A DNA stretch of 64,000 bases from Bradyrhizobium sp. DOA9 (GCF_000617845.2 NZ_DF820425.1:193690-257689); one strand, 5' to 3'; shown: positions 1-9,603, counted from the first letter of the stretch. The notes: generated from the sequence alone by a model not told the origin. Translations and numbers: made by a program.

Positions 1-3000
1 GCCTTCGACATAGGGCGGCTGCGTCCTGATGTCGTCGATGTGAACCGTCTGATGAGTCTTCTCGACGGTGCCGAGCCCGCTCGCGGGATGCGGGCGAATG
101 TGCTGGTAGAGCCGGGTATCGACATAGGCTTGCGGCGCGTTGTGCAATGCGACCGTGCGAAAGCCGCCCTCCTCGTAGAGATTCATGGTGCCAAAACCGG
201 CCCCGCAAATTCGCGTCGCATTCTCCAGCATCTTGTGGAAGACCGGACTGAGTCCGCCCGACGAAGCGCTTATGGTTTCCAGCACCTCCGACGTTGCCGT
301 CTGCCGCTCCAGCGATTCATTCAATTGCTCGAACAGACGCACATTGCCGATGGCGATAACAGCCTGATCGGCAAAGGTCTGCAGCAGGGTGATCTGCTTG
401 TCGTCGAATGGGCGCACCTCCATACGACGCAGCACGATCGCCCCCATGCTCTCGCCTTCGCGCAAGAGCGGCACGCTCAAGACGGTCCGAACGTTGGAGC
501 GAAGCGCATATTCGCGTCCAGTTGGATATTGCTCTCCTTCGGGCCCAAGCAGGTCGTGCACATGAACGGTGCGGCGATCGATGATCGCCCGGCCGGTAGG
601 CGATTCGACACTGATCGATCGTCGGCTCCACACCACGGGAACTTGGCCATGGTGCGCCTGGATGACGATATCGTCGCCATCCCTCAGAACGACCAGCGCA
701 TCATATGCCTCACAAAGCCCGCATGCGCTTTCCACGATCGCCTCGAGCACCGGTCCGACTTCGGTCGGAGATGAAGCGATCACCCTCAAGATATTGGCGC
801 TACCGGTCTGGTACGTCAGCGCCTCGGATAGATCTCGCGTCCTGGTCTGCAATTGTTCGAACAGCCGGACATTCTCGATGGCGATCACCGCCTGGTCGGC
901 AAAGGTCTGCACGATCTCGATCTGTCGCTGGGTAAACGGGCCCGGCTCCGGTCGCGCCAAACTGAGAACCCCGATCGCGGTGCCCTCGCGTATTAGGGGT
1001 ATGTTGAGGGTCGCGCGATAGCCGCCGATTCTCGCGAGGTCATGCCGCGAGAAGTCGGGGTCTTTCATGAGATCGGCGACATGGTCGACCCGGCCAGTAA
1101 GCACTGCCCGGCCGCTCGGCGTGTCGCGGCCCGGCGCAAGCGGCTGGCTCTTGCGTAGCGCGACCCATTCCGGTGGGTTGTTGTGGGAGGCTTCCAGGTG
1201 CAGTAGCCCGCCGCCAATGAGATAGATCGCGGCTCTCGGGTCGCCGCAGAGCCGTGCGGCCGAGCTGACAAGCGTCTCGAGAACATTGGGCAAGTCGAAC
1301 GCCGAACGGCTGATCACCTTGAGCACGTCGGCCGTTGCGGTCTGCTGGCGCAGCGACTCGCTGAGATCCTCAGTACGTTCGCGCAACTCCTTGAGCAACC
1401 GCGCATTCTCGATGGCGATCACGGCCTGATCGGCAAATGTGGCTGCGAGCTCGATCTGCTTTTCGGTGAAGGGCTGCACGCGCTTGCGGGCGATCACGAT
1501 CGCGCCGATCGGCTCATTCTCGCGCAGGAGCGGGACACCGAGCGCCGTGCGTTGACCAGCCATCGTGACCGACGCCTGCAGGCCGTATTCGGGATCGGCC
1601 GCGACGTCGAGGATCTGCACCGGGCGGCGTTCGAGGACGGCTCGACCCGTGACCGTGCCACGGCCGGGGACGATCGGATGAGCCTGCAGAAAGGCGATGT
1701 AGTCCTCGGAAAACCCGACCGCCGCTCCGGCCTGATATTCATCGCCCTCGCGGCGCATGATGAAGGCCATCTCCGCCTCGCACAGCCGCGCCGCCGAATC
1801 GACCAGCGTGTCGAGCACGGTTTGCAGATCGAAGGTCGAGCGGCTGATCACCTTCAGCACATCGGCAGTCGCGGTTTGCTGCTGGAGCGATTCGGCGAGA
1901 TCGCGGGTCTTCGCCTGCACCTCGTCGAACAGCCGCACATTCTCGATCGCGATCACGGCCTGATCCGCGAAGGTGGAGACCAGGTCGATCTGCTTGTCCG
2001 TGAACGAGTTCACGGTCTTGCGGCCCAGGAACAGCACGCCGATCGCTTCTCCGGACCGAAGCAGGGGCACGCCCAGAAGGGTGCGGTAGCCGCCGGCCCT
2101 CTGTTGCTCGGGATAGGCATAGTCGGGATCGACCAGGACATCCGGGATCTGCACGGCCTTGCCGCAGAGCAGGACGCGCCCGACCAGGCTGCCGCGTCCA
2201 GCATTGAGCCGAACGTCCGCCGAGACCTTGGCCCATTCGGGCGAGAAATTGTACCGGGTTGCATGATAGTAGCCGCCATCGCCATCGTGCCGGACGATTG
2301 CCGCCATGTCGGCACCACACAGCGACGCCGCCGATTCCGTCAACGTGTCGAGAACCGTTTGCAGATCGAACGCGGAGCGGCTGATGACCTTCAACACGTC
2401 GGCGGTCGCGGTCTGCTGCTGCAGCGATTCCCGCAAATCGTCGGTACGCGCCTGCACCTCGTCGAACAGCCGCACGTTCTCGATGGCGATGACAGCCTGG
2501 TCGGCGAAGGTCTGCAGAAGTTGCACATGATTCGGAGCGAACGCCCCCGGCTCGGCCCGCGTGACGCTGATCATGCCGATCACCACGCCGCCGGTCGCAA
2601 GCGGAACGAACAACATGCTGCGAAAGCCGCGGGCGCGCGCGATGAATTTGATGTCGTTCGTCAGCGCTTCGGTATCGGGGGTGGGCACCACCTTGCCGGC
2701 CTCTGTCCTCGCAAAACTCTCGAAATCGGAAATCGGACGCGGGAACATCTTCGTCAAAGCTTCATCGGCGGCAGAATTCGTCGGCGTGAACGCCGCCAAA
2801 TGGGCATGGCCGTCGATGAAGCGGAATACGGTCGTCGAAAAGCCGCCGAGCAAGGCATTTGCGCGCCTCGCGATTGCATCGAAGACCGGCTTCACCTCCG
2901 ATGGCGAACTGGCAATGATCCTGAGAATGTCCGCGGTGGCGGTCTCGCGATCCTGTGCGGCGCGCAATTCGGCCTGGAGCCGCGCGTTCTCCTGCTGCAA

Positions 3001-3033
3001 ATCCGCCACAACGTCCTGAGGAAGCGCGGCCAT
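1..3033 (-). CDS. Multi-GAF sensor protein (N-terminal 1011 residues; C-terminus beyond the left edge)
   Basis: The minus-strand frame starting at the ATG at 3033 stays open to base 1, so the gene is truncated by the window and its output domain is not visible. The translation is a tandem array of GAF domains with a repeat period of about 180 residues: roughly 40-185, 215-365, 395-545, 575-720, 755-895, and a sixth starting near 930. Five repeats end in a motif close to [16 protein letters not shown], followed by a helical linker with [15 protein letters not shown] or a variant. GAF domains bind small ligands or chromophores. Proteins with such arrays in rhizobia usually end in a histidine kinase or nucleotide cyclase domain, so the role as a cytoplasmic sensor is inferred. 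No membrane segment is seen. The long open frame on the opposite strand is a composition shadow. Confidence 0.9.
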   Translation of the reverse strand, partial: MAALPQDVVADLQQENARLQAELRAAQDRETATADILRIIASSPSEVKPVFDAIARRANALLGGFSTTVFRFIDGHAHLAAFTPTNSAADEALTKMFPRPISDFESFARTEAGKVVPTPDTEALTNDIKFIARARGFRSMLFVPLATGGVVIGMISVTRAEPGAFAPNHVQLLQTFADQAVIAIENVRLFDEVQARTDDLRESLQQQTATADVLKVISRSAFDLQTVLDTLTESAASLCGADMAAIVRHDGDGGYYHATRYNFSPEWAKVSADVRLNAGRGSLVGRVLLCGKAVQIPDVLVDPDYAYPEQQRAGGYRTLLGVPLLRSGEAIGVLFLGRKTVNSFTDKQIDLVSTFADQAVIAIENVRLFDEVQAKTRDLAESLQQQTATADVLKVISRSTFDLQTVLDTLVDSAARLCEAEMAFIMRREGDEYQAGAAVGFSEDYIAFLQAHPIVPGRGTVTGRAVLERRPVQILDVAADPEYGLQASVTMAGQRTALGVPLLRENEPIGAIVIARKRVQPFTEKQIELAATFADQAVIAIENARLLKELRERTEDLSESLRQQTATADVLKVISRSAFDLPNVLETLVSSAARLCGDPRAAIYLIGGGLLHLEASHNNPPEWVALRKSQPLAPGRDTPSGRAVLTGRVDHVADLMKDPDFSRHDLARIGGYRATLNIPLIREGTAIGVLSLARPEPGPFTQRQIEIVQTFADQAVIAIENVRLFEQLQTRTRDLSEALTYQTGSANILRVIASSPTEVGPVLEAIVESACGLCEAYDALVVLRDGDDIVIQAHHGQVPVVWSRRSISVESPTGRAIIDRRTVHVHDLLGPEGEQYPTGREYALRSNVRTVLSVPLLREGESMGAIVLRRMEVRPFDDKQITLLQTFADQAVIAIGNVRLFEQLNESLERQTATSEVLETISASSGGLSPVFHKMLENATRICGAGFGTMNLYEEGGFRTVALHNAPQAYVDTRLYQHIRPHPASGLGTVEKTHQTVHIDDIRTQPPYVEG

Positions 3034-3272
3034 GATGAAAATCCACGTCGCCAGCCGGTTCGCGGCCGACGTCAAAATAAAATCAAGATATCGCCGGGAA
3101 TTATTCCACCATCAGGTGCTTCGGACCAGACATACCGGGGGTTGATTTTCGATTGACTACGCGTCGATTGGCCTTCCCGATCGACCGAACCGGCTCATCG
3201 ACCGATCGAGCGAGCTGACCGGCGTTGCGCTGCCGGCAAGAGCTCCCCGCAACGACGGCGGAGAGCGGCGGT

Positions 3273-4004
3273 TCACGCCGCGCGCTGTGGCCGCCAGGCC
3301 GTGTAGAGACCGATCAAGGTCCCGATCGCGACCAACGCGGCGGCCAGCAGCACCTGCAATTCGCCGTCGTCGGTGGGGCCGACGGACGACACCAGCCTGG
3401 TCACGATGACGAACAGAATGGCCACCGCGGCCGCGGCACCCACGCAGAGATAAGCGAGCTCGCGCGTCAGGCTGCGGCCGAGCAGTCCGAGCGCCGTGAA
3501 ATACATCGCGCAGGCGTTGGGATGAACGAACAAGGCAATGCGCGCATAGCGGCCATAGGCGTCGAACAGGGACTCGCATCGGCGCAGGGCCGCCTTGGAG
3601 GCCACCCGCTGCAGGAACGGCCTGAAGAAACGAGCCTGTCCGTAGCTGAGAACGGCACCCAGGATGATGGCGAGCCACGCCGCGGCGAAGACCGAGCCAT
3701 CAACGGCCTTCGGACTGAGCGCCACGGACATCAGGATGAGGGCGGTTCCGGGAAAATAGCCGAAATACGGAAAGACCGCTTCCACCAGCACGCAGACGAA
3801 CATGAAGGCCGGAAACCATGCCGACCCGGTCGCGCCATGGACGATGGCATTCAGGTCGAACAGGCTCGTCCGGTACAGAACGAGGTACATGCACATGGCC
3901 AGCCCGGCCAGCGCGTAGAACGGCAAGGCTCCCGACAAAAACCGTCTCATCCGATCATCAACTTCGTTTGGCGGAGACGACGGCCTCGCGCTGTTCCGGA
4001 TCAT
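3273..4004 (-). CDS. Multi-pass inner-membrane protein, DedA/VTT-like
   Basis: 243 residues with about five or six hydrophobic segments. The stretch FPYFGYFPGTALIL resembles the glycine/proline-rich re-entrant region of DedA/VTT (SNARE-associated) membrane proteins, which act in lipid scrambling or undecaprenyl phosphate recycling. The match is only to the general pattern, so the family is tentative. The start used is the ATG at 4004. A second ATG at 3950 (MRRFLSG), just before the first membrane helix, would remove 18 polar residues and is also plausible. The gene lies 70 bases downstream of the greA-like gene on the same strand and could share its transcript. Confidence 0.7.
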   Translation of the reverse strand: MIRNSARPSSPPNEVDDRMRRFLSGALPFYALAGLAMCMYLVLYRTSLFDLNAIVHGATGSAWFPAFMFVCVLVEAVFPYFGYFPGTALILMSVALSPKAVDGSVFAAAWLAIILGAVLSYGQARFFRPFLQRVASKAALRRCESLFDAYGRYARIALFVHPNACAMYFTALGLLGRSLTRELAYLCVGAAAAVAILFVIVTRLVSSVGPTDDGELQVLLAAALVAIGTLIGLYTAWRPQRAA

Positions 4005-4074
4005 GCTCTAGGCCAATGGGATTGCTGCTGTCGATGGCGCTCTTTGCCACGCAAGCTTCCCCGGGCGCCCGCCT

Positions 4075-4557
4075 CTAGGCAATCGACAGAATCTCGATCT
4101 CCTGCGCGCCAGTGCCGACGACGTCGCCGACCGCTTTTCCCATCAGCGACCTCGCAACCGGCGCAACGAACGAGATCGAGCCGGCCTTGGGATCGGCCTC
4201 GTCCTCACCGACGATGCGGTAGGTCTGGACGCGGCCGTCGGCGCGGCTGAAGCTGACGGTGCTGCCGAAGGCGACGATTTCCGTCGAAGCAGGATCGGGC
4301 ATCACCTGCGCCGTGCGCAAGCGTTCGGTGAGATAGCGCAGATCGCGCAGCGGAACGGCCGACTGCCGGCGCTTCTCGTTGACGTCCTCGATGGCTTGCG
4401 CGGCTTCATAGGCCGCGCGCGCTTCGGCGAGCTGCGTCTGCAATGCCTTGAAGCCTGCTTCGGTCACGAGGTTCGGATGCGGCGAGATCGGGCGGTCCGG
4501 CAACAGCGTCTCGGACGCGGTTTCGGCGCTCTCTTCCTTGGTGAAGGCGACGCTCAA
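4075..4557 (-). CDS. GreA/GreB-family transcription factor homologue
   Basis: 160 residues. Residues about 30-80 form an N-terminal helical hairpin and residues 90-160 a GreA-type C-terminal FKBP-like domain (FGSTVSF, YRIVGEDEADPKAG, SLMGKAVGD). GreA factors enter the secondary channel of RNA polymerase and stimulate cleavage of backtracked RNA using acidic residues in a GDLSEN-type loop at the hairpin tip. That motif is not present here; the tip region reads NEKRRQSAVPLRD. The protein may therefore be a GreA paralogue that binds polymerase without classic cleavage activity, or a Rnk-type regulator. Family assignment is good, biochemical role uncertain. It lies between a hypothetical gene upstream (4615-5097) and the DedA-like gene downstream. 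Confidence 0.8.
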   Translation of the reverse strand: MSVAFTKEESAETASETLLPDRPISPHPNLVTEAGFKALQTQLAEARAAYEAAQAIEDVNEKRRQSAVPLRDLRYLTERLRTAQVMPDPASTEIVAFGSTVSFSRADGRVQTYRIVGEDEADPKAGSISFVAPVARSLMGKAVGDVVGTGAQEIEILSIA

Positions 4558-4614
4558 TTGAAGATCCTGTCGAACTGTTTCGTTGGCGACGCCCTGAGGC
4601 GCCGACGAGCCAGA

Positions 4615-5097
4615 CTATATCTCAAGTTCGACGAAACGGCGGAGCCTGAAGACGAGATCCGGCACGGCCTGACGGAACCGGGTTGCGTTCTGGAAACTGG
4701 TCGAGAACGGCGCGAAGGTGAGCATCGCGTTCCAGTGCCGGTAACCATAGACCGTAACCGAAACGCCGGAGCTCGGGAAGTTGTCCAGCTTGCGCAGCTC
4801 GCCGAGCACGAGGTCGGCGATCGCCTCCGCCGGCAGCAGGCGCTTGCCCTCCCGCGTGGTGGCGATTTGCGCGAGCGGCTCGGCCGGCTTGGCGGTCGCC
4901 GGCGCGGCATCGGGTGCGCTCTCGGCCTTGGCCGCCGCATCGGTTTCGGACGTCTCGACCGGCTCCGCGGGATCCGCCGGCACGATCGGCGGCACCTCGA
5001 CGAGCGGAGGCGGTGCAACATTGTCCGCGCGCTTGTTGCCTCCCAGGATGCTGCTGATCATGGCCACAAGGCCGGCATCCTTCACCTCGTCACTCAT
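4615..5097 (-). CDS. Hypothetical protein with Pro/Ala/Glu-rich linker
   Basis: 160 residues from the ATG at 5097 (MSDEVKDAG). An upstream in-frame start at 5139 would add 14 basic residues and looks less likely. Residues 1-20 form a short helix. Residues about 25-75 are a low-complexity linker rich in Pro, Ala and Glu. Residues 80-160 form a compact domain (LLPAEAIADLVLGELRKLD, then a beta-rich part containing VTVYGYRHWNAMLTF). No signal peptide or membrane segment is seen. I do not recognise the family. The gene lies 57 bases upstream of the greA-like gene on the same strand, so co-transcription is possible. Confidence 0.65.
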   Translation of the reverse strand: MSDEVKDAGLVAMISSILGGNKRADNVAPPPLVEVPPIVPADPAEPVETSETDAAAKAESAPDAAPATAKPAEPLAQIATTREGKRLLPAEAIADLVLGELRKLDNFPSSGVSVTVYGYRHWNAMLTFAPFSTSFQNATRFRQAVPDLVFRLRRFVELEI

Positions 5098-5160
5098 CAC
5101 TCCCCCCGCTCCGAATGACCGGCGGCACCGTTCGCTCACGTCGTGCCGCCGTGCGATCCG

Positions 5161-5481
5161 TTACTGTTTGTCGAACGGAATGTACTGCTGGTACTGCTTG
5201 GGCACCGAGCTGCGGTAGCGCGCCGGCACGGTGCCGGTGTCGACCGAATGATCGATCTCCTGCTGCCGGGTCATCTTCTTCTTCGCCGGCTTTTTCGAGG
5301 CGCTCTTCTTGCCGTCACCGGGCTGGCTGGACGTGTCGGTGGTCGTCGCGGCCGGAGCAGTGCTCGTCGCGGCAGGCGCAGCGGTTCCCCCCGTGGCTGG
5401 AGTGCCCTGCGCCAGCGCGAGCGGCGATTGCATCATGAGCACCAGCGCTGCCGTCGCAGCCAGGAAATATGATTTCTGCAT
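5161..5481 (-). CDS. Small exported protein of unknown function
   Basis: 106 residues from the ATG at 5481, which has a strong GGAGG ribosome site six bases upstream. Residues 1-25 form a Sec signal peptide (hydrophobic core AATAALVLMM, cleavage after LALAQ or nearby). Residues 26-55 are Ala/Thr/Pro-rich and disordered. A lysine-rich stretch (KKSASKKPAKKK, about 58-69) follows, then a conserved-looking tail TRQQEIDHSVDTGTVPARYR and a final YIPFDKQ. Such basic periplasmic proteins are frequent in Bradyrhizobium, but no function is known to me. The frame stays open upstream of the signal peptide only by chance composition. Confidence 0.75.
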   Translation of the reverse strand: MQKSYFLAATAALVLMMQSPLALAQGTPATGGTAAPAATSTAPAATTTDTSSQPGDGKKSASKKPAKKKMTRQQEIDHSVDTGTVPARYRSSVPKQYQQYIPFDKQ

Positions 5482-5651
5482 CAGAACCTCCAAATATGCC
5501 TGATCCGAATGGGCCAGCGTAGGCCTCCGGCATCGACGCGTGCAAGTCCGTCGACAATAGGTCCGATCCCCCGCCGGAACTGTGGTGGGGATCACATTAC
5601 CGGCATGGCCCGCCGTCATGGCATCGCTGCGTGTGTCACACTCGCACGCCG

Positions 5652-6170
5652 CTATGCGCGCGCCCCGAGGCCGGTCTCCTCCAGCCGCGAGGCGAACCAG
5701 CGTGACAGCGCCTCGTCGGCGGCACCGCTGACATAGACTTCCGACGTCGTCACATGGAGCCTGTCCAGCACCAGCAGCACGCCGATCCAATAGGGAAACC
5801 AGACATGGACGTCGGTCAGCGCCCGCAGCTTGTGCTGATCGTGCTCGAGCGGGGTGTGATTGCTCGCCTTGCGGATTTCCACGGCGAGCAGATTGTTCGG
5901 GATCTCGCGCTGATGCACGACGACATCGGGGTAGATCGACTTGCCGAGATGGTCGTCGGTCGAGATGATGGTGCCGTGCGGCAGATGCAGCGTGCGCTCG
6001 CCGAGCCGGTCGTAATTGCAATCGACCGACCAGCCCGAAAACTGCCTTTCCAGATGTACGGCGAAACGGTGCGTCACCGCCCGCTCGCCGACATCCTTCT
6101 CGAACAGGAAACCCTCTTGGGCGTAGAAGTCCCGGAGCGTCGCGATCACCTTGTTCAGCTCGGTCTGCAT
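5652..6170 (-). CDS. Putative PD-(D/E)XK-fold nuclease-like protein
   Basis: 172 residues starting at the ATG at 6170, with a GGAGG ribosome site. The N-terminal helix contains an ERAVTHRFAVHL segment (E29, H34). It is followed by a strand DCNYDR, then IYPDVVVHQ (D82) and NNLLAVEIRKAS (E98, R100, K101). This order, with E in an early helix, PD-[IV]-[IV]-H and then [AV]-E-[IV]-[KR], is what I know from a widespread family of small restriction-endonuclease-fold proteins. Here the usual ExK is ExR, followed by K. Activity is not demonstrable from sequence. The gene sits 38 bases downstream of the ThDP enzyme on the same strand, with no modification or toxin partner nearby. Confidence 0.7.
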   Translation of the reverse strand: MQTELNKVIATLRDFYAQEGFLFEKDVGERAVTHRFAVHLERQFSGWSVDCNYDRLGERTLHLPHGTIISTDDHLGKSIYPDVVVHQREIPNNLLAVEIRKASNHTPLEHDQHKLRALTDVHVWFPYWIGVLLVLDRLHVTTSEVYVSGAADEALSRWFASRLEETGLGARA

Positions 6171-6208
6171 CGTGCCTCCGGGCTCACGGCGCTCCTTCTG
6201 TTGACGCC

Positions 6209-7756
6209 CTACATCTGCACTTCGATCAGCCGCGGGCCGGGCTCGGCGACGGCCTCCGCCAGCGCCTTGTTGAACTCGTCGGCGTTGGTGACGGCGCGGC
6301 CGGGCACGCCCATGCCCTTGGCCAGCGCCACGAAGTCCAGCGTCGGCCGGTCGAGGCGCAGCATGTCGTTGGCGCGCTGGCCGGGCTCGCCGGCGCCGAC
6401 ATTGTCGAACTCGCCGCGCAGAATCTGGTAGATGCGGTTGGCGAACACGATGGTGACGATGTCGAGGTTCTCGCGCGCCTGGGTCCACAGCGACTGGATC
6501 GTGTACATCGCGCTGCCGTCGCCGACCATGGTGATGACCTTGCGGTCCGGGCAGGCGATCGCCGCGCCGATCGACAGCGGCGTCGAGAAGCCGATCGAGC
6601 CGCCCATGTTCTGCAGCCAGTCGTGCGGGGCGGCCGCCGCCGTCGGCGGGAAGAAGCCGCGGCCGGTGGTGAGGGATTCGTCGACCATGATCGCGTTCTC
6701 GGGGATCGCACAGGCAATGGCCTGCGCGATCGAGGCGAAGGTGAGCGCGCCGGTCGGCTTGACCAGCTCAGCCAAGGCCTGCGGCTTGACGTCCCTGGTG
6801 CTGGCCTTCACGGCGCCGGCAAGCGCCTCGAGGGCTGCGACCGAATTCTCGCCCCAGGAGGTCATGCGATGCACCTCGCAGCCCTGCGGCTTGAGCATGC
6901 TCGGCTTGTTCGGATAGGCGAAGAACGCCACGGGATCGTCGGACTCGACCAGCACGATGTGACGGAACTTCGCCAGCATCGGCAGCGCGTTCTCGATCAC
7001 GTAATGGATGCGGTCGATCGAGAAACGGCCACGGCCGCGCGCCATCTTCGGACGGAAGGTCGGGCCCATCACCGTGCAGCCGGTCTTGCCGGCAATGCGC
7101 TCGGCCAGCGCCAGACCCTGCTCGCTGAGCGCGCTGCCGGTCATCAGGAGCAGCGTGCCCTCGCCGTCGCCGTGCAGGATCTTCGCGGCCTGCTCGACCG
7201 CCTGCGGCGAATAGCTGGCGCGCTGCTGCTCGGCCGGAACCTCGGCGAGGCCGTCGGCTTCGTTCCAGGCGGTGTCGGCGGGCAGGATCAGGGTCGCGAT
7301 CTGCGGCGGCGCGCTTTTGGCGGCGGCAATTGCCGCCGCGCCGTCGGCGGCAACCGATTTGGCATCCGGCGAGGTGCGCACCCAGGACGACATCGGCCGG
7401 GCCAGGCCTTCGATGTCCGAGGTCAGCGGCGCGTTGTAGCCGATGTGGTAGACGGCATGCTGGCCGACGATGTTGACGATGCCGGAATTGGCCTTCTTGG
7501 CGTTGTGCAGATTGGCAAGGCCGTTGGCGAGGCCGGGGCCGAGATGCAGCAGGGTCGAGGCCGGTGTACCCTTCATGCGGAAATAGCCGTCGGCCGCGCC
7601 GGTCACCACGCCTTCGAACAGGCCGAGCACGCAGCGCATGCCGGGGACACGGTCGAGCGCCGCGACGAAATGCATCTCGGAGGTGCCGGGGTTGGTGAAG
7701 CAGACGTCCACCCCGCCCTTGACCATCGTCCGCACCAGGCTTTCCGCACCGTTCAT
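6209..7756 (-). CDS. Thiamine-diphosphate enzyme, acetolactate synthase large-subunit family
   Basis: 515 residues. The N-terminal ThDP-Pyr domain (1-165) carries the activating glutamate E48 in FEGVVTGAADGY and the NPGTSEMHF loop. The middle domain (about 180-320) is of the DHS/nucleotide type. The C-terminal ThDP-PP domain has the GDGSAMYTIQSLW motif and a following FANRIYQIL where canonical enzymes have the metal-binding Asn. The protein resembles IlvB-like and benzoylformate-decarboxylase-like enzymes that act on 2-oxo acids. At 515 residues it is shorter than true IlvB (about 570-590), and no small subunit gene is adjacent, so isoleucine/valine biosynthesis is not indicated and the substrate is unknown. 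It is transcribed alone or with the PD-(D/E)XK-like gene. Confidence 0.85.
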   Translation of the reverse strand: MNGAESLVRTMVKGGVDVCFTNPGTSEMHFVAALDRVPGMRCVLGLFEGVVTGAADGYFRMKGTPASTLLHLGPGLANGLANLHNAKKANSGIVNIVGQHAVYHIGYNAPLTSDIEGLARPMSSWVRTSPDAKSVAADGAAAIAAAKSAPPQIATLILPADTAWNEADGLAEVPAEQQRASYSPQAVEQAAKILHGDGEGTLLLMTGSALSEQGLALAERIAGKTGCTVMGPTFRPKMARGRGRFSIDRIHYVIENALPMLAKFRHIVLVESDDPVAFFAYPNKPSMLKPQGCEVHRMTSWGENSVAALEALAGAVKASTRDVKPQALAELVKPTGALTFASIAQAIACAIPENAIMVDESLTTGRGFFPPTAAAAPHDWLQNMGGSIGFSTPLSIGAAIACPDRKVITMVGDGSAMYTIQSLWTQARENLDIVTIVFANRIYQILRGEFDNVGAGEPGQRANDMLRLDRPTLDFVALAKGMGVPGRAVTNADEFNKALAEAVAEPGPRLIEVQM

Positions 7757-8020
7757 TCTGTCTGCTCCCGCAACCGGCGTTTCCAGTAATCCGTTCGGTC
7801 AATCATTGTTCGCGCGGCCCGTCAAAGCAATAGCGGGCATTGCGGCTCTGCCCCGCGTGACGAGACGCGGATTTGGCTAACGCTTTCCGGCAAATTGGCG
7901 GGAGTTGCGATTTGGTAACGCCAGTCGTCAACGATGCGACCCTCACGGGCCCGTGGCTTGCGAAATGCGCGCAAATATGGCCTCTGGTTCGGGTTGAATC
8001 GATTTTTTCTGGGGAAGACA

Positions 8021-8599
8021 ATGATCCGGTTTTTTGCCGCACCGATGGCCGCAATGGCGCTGCTGCTGGCTGGCGCAGCCGACGCATCCGCGACGGGGAT
8101 GATAGATTTCACGGGCACCAGTTCCGGCGGCTATATCGGCCGCGGCGGCGCGAGCCCGATTCCCCGCACCACCGTCATGTACAACGGCAGCTACGCCCCC
8201 GGCACCGTCGTGGTGAACACCGCCGAGCGGCGGCTCTATCTGGTACTCGGGAACGGGCAGGCGCTGCGCTACGGCATCGGCGTCGGCCGCGACGGCTTCC
8301 GCTGGGCCGGGGTGCACAGGATCACCGCCAAGAAGGAATGGCCGGACTGGACGCCGCCCTCGCAGATGCTGGCGCGCCGGCCGGACTTGCCGCGCCACAT
8401 GAAGGGCGGCATCGACAACCCGCTCGGCGCCCGCGCCATGTATCTCGGCTCGACGCTGTACCGCATCCACGGCTCCAACGAGCCTGAGACGATCGGTCAG
8501 GCCGTCTCCTCGGGCTGCTTCCGCATGACCAACGACGACGTCACCGACCTCTATAGCCGCGTCTCGGTCGGCACCACCGTGGTGGTGCTGAACAACTGA
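8021..8599 (+). CDS. Periplasmic L,D-transpeptidase (YkuD domain)
   Basis: 192 residues from the ATG at 8021 (MIRFFAAPM), preceded by GGGGAAG. An upstream in-frame start at 7934 would put 29 residues before the signal peptide and is unlikely. Residues 1-25 are a Sec signal (MAALLLAGAADASA). The YkuD domain has the catalytic signature in the order HGSN...SSGCFRM, with the nucleophilic Cys in SSGC and the His in YRIHG. These enzymes form 3-3 cross-links in peptidoglycan or attach proteins to it, and act in the periplasm. The enzyme is short, consisting of signal plus catalytic domain with no LysM or PG-binding module. It is followed by a DUF2927 gene on the same strand. Confidence 0.9.
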   Translation: MIRFFAAPMAAMALLLAGAADASATGMIDFTGTSSGGYIGRGGASPIPRTTVMYNGSYAPGTVVVNTAERRLYLVLGNGQALRYGIGVGRDGFRWAGVHRITAKKEWPDWTPPSQMLARRPDLPRHMKGGIDNPLGARAMYLGSTLYRIHGSNEPETIGQAVSSGCFRMTNDDVTDLYSRVSVGTTVVVLNN

Positions 8600-8681
8600 C
8601 AGCAGCCACCGCCGGAACCGGCAGGGCGCGTGAATTTGCGGTCTTGTGCGCGCGGCGCGAATGCGGCAGCGTCACAGCACG

Positions 8682-9497
8682 ATGAGCGCAATTGTCCCGC
8701 CCTCGCCCGGCCTTCGCCTCGCCCTGCTGGCGCTCGTCACGCTCACCTGTGCGCCTGACACCGCAACCATGGCTGCGGCCGGCGAGCTGCCGGCGATCTC
8801 CTCGCGCCAGCGCGCAGAGAAGAAGAGCTTCACCGACAGCGAGATCGTCGACGGCTTCCTGAAGACGGCATTCGGCGCCGAATACCATCTTGCCGGCCGC
8901 GTCGACCGCATCCGCAAGTTCGACGGGCCGGTGCGCGTCTACGCCGAGAGCGACCGCGCCGATCGCAAGGCGCAGCTCGCCAAGGTCGTGGCCGACATCG
9001 GCAAGCGTGTGCAGCATCTCGACATCGCCATGATCGAGACCAACGAAGCGGCGAACGTGCGCGTGAAGCTGGTGCGCGACCGCGATCTCTTCCGCACCAT
9101 CTCGAGCTTCTACGGCGCCGAGAAGGCGCGCGAGATCCGCTCCTCGCTCGATCCGCAATGCCTGTCCGGCTTCCGCAAGAACGACGATTTCGAGATCGAG
9201 CATTCCGACGTCATCCTCACCGTCGACAACGGCGACTTCACCTTCCTCGATTGCGCCTATGAGGAGCTGCTGCAATCGCTCGGGCCGATCAACGACACCG
9301 CGAGCGTGCCCTGGACGATGTTCAACGACAACGTCTCGATGGGCTATTTCGACATCTACGACCAGTACATCCTCAACCTGCTGTACGATCCCCGCATCAA
9401 GGCGGGCATGACCGTGGCGGAGGTCAAGGCGGTGCTGCCCGCCGTGCTCAAGGACGTGCGCGCCTGGGTGAAGCGGGTGAATGACCTGAAGGAGTGA
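8682..9497 (+). CDS. Exported DUF2927-family protein
   Basis: About 271 residues from the ATG at 8682 (MSAIVPPSP). In-frame alternatives are the ATG at 8661 and the GTG at 8646. The first 38 residues look like a Sec signal peptide ending near MAAAGELPA. The body matches DUF2927 in layout: FTDSEIVDGFLKTAFGAEY, then RIRKFDGPVRVY, a central RDRDLFRTI, a pair of cysteines (CLSGF and FLDCAYEELLQSLG) and a C-terminal YDQYILNLLYDPRIKAGM. DUF2927 proteins are small alphaproteobacterial exported proteins of unknown role, and the EELLQ..G segment recalls inactive metalloprotease-like folds. The gene follows the L,D-transpeptidase in the same orientation with an 82-base gap. Confidence 0.8.
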   Translation: MSAIVPPSPGLRLALLALVTLTCAPDTATMAAAGELPAISSRQRAEKKSFTDSEIVDGFLKTAFGAEYHLAGRVDRIRKFDGPVRVYAESDRADRKAQLAKVVADIGKRVQHLDIAMIETNEAANVRVKLVRDRDLFRTISSFYGAEKAREIRSSLDPQCLSGFRKNDDFEIEHSDVILTVDNGDFTFLDCAYEELLQSLGPINDTASVPWTMFNDNVSMGYFDIYDQYILNLLYDPRIKAGMTVAEVKAVLPAVLKDVRAWVKRVNDLKE

Positions 9498-9509
9498 GGT
9501 GAGTTCACT

Positions 9510-9585
9510 CGTCATTGCGCAGCGAAGCAATCCAGAATTATTCCGCGGTGACAGACTGGATTGCTTCGCTGCGCTCGCAATGACG
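9510..9585. repeat. Palindromic intergenic repeat, copy 1
   Basis: First of eight copies of a long inverted repeat. The left arm begins GTCATTGCGCAGCGAAGCAA and the right arm ends TTGCTTCGCTGCGCTCGCAA followed by TGACG, with a CCGCGG centre. This copy lies between convergent genes (DUF2927 and the threonine-synthase-like gene), where its RNA hairpin could stop transcription from both sides. Confidence 0.9.
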
Positions 9586-9603
9586 GAGCAAGTTGTAGCG
9601 CCG

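Noticed and set aside
1552..3156. 534-codon open frame on the plus strand over the GAF gene
   Set aside because: Arg/His/Asp-rich composition shadow of the GAF repeats; the minus-strand frame has clear domain motifs and codon bias.
6209..7756. Branched-chain amino acid acetolactate synthase (ilvB)
   Set aside because: Shorter than IlvB, no small subunit gene beside it, and closer in style to decarboxylase-like ThDP enzymes.
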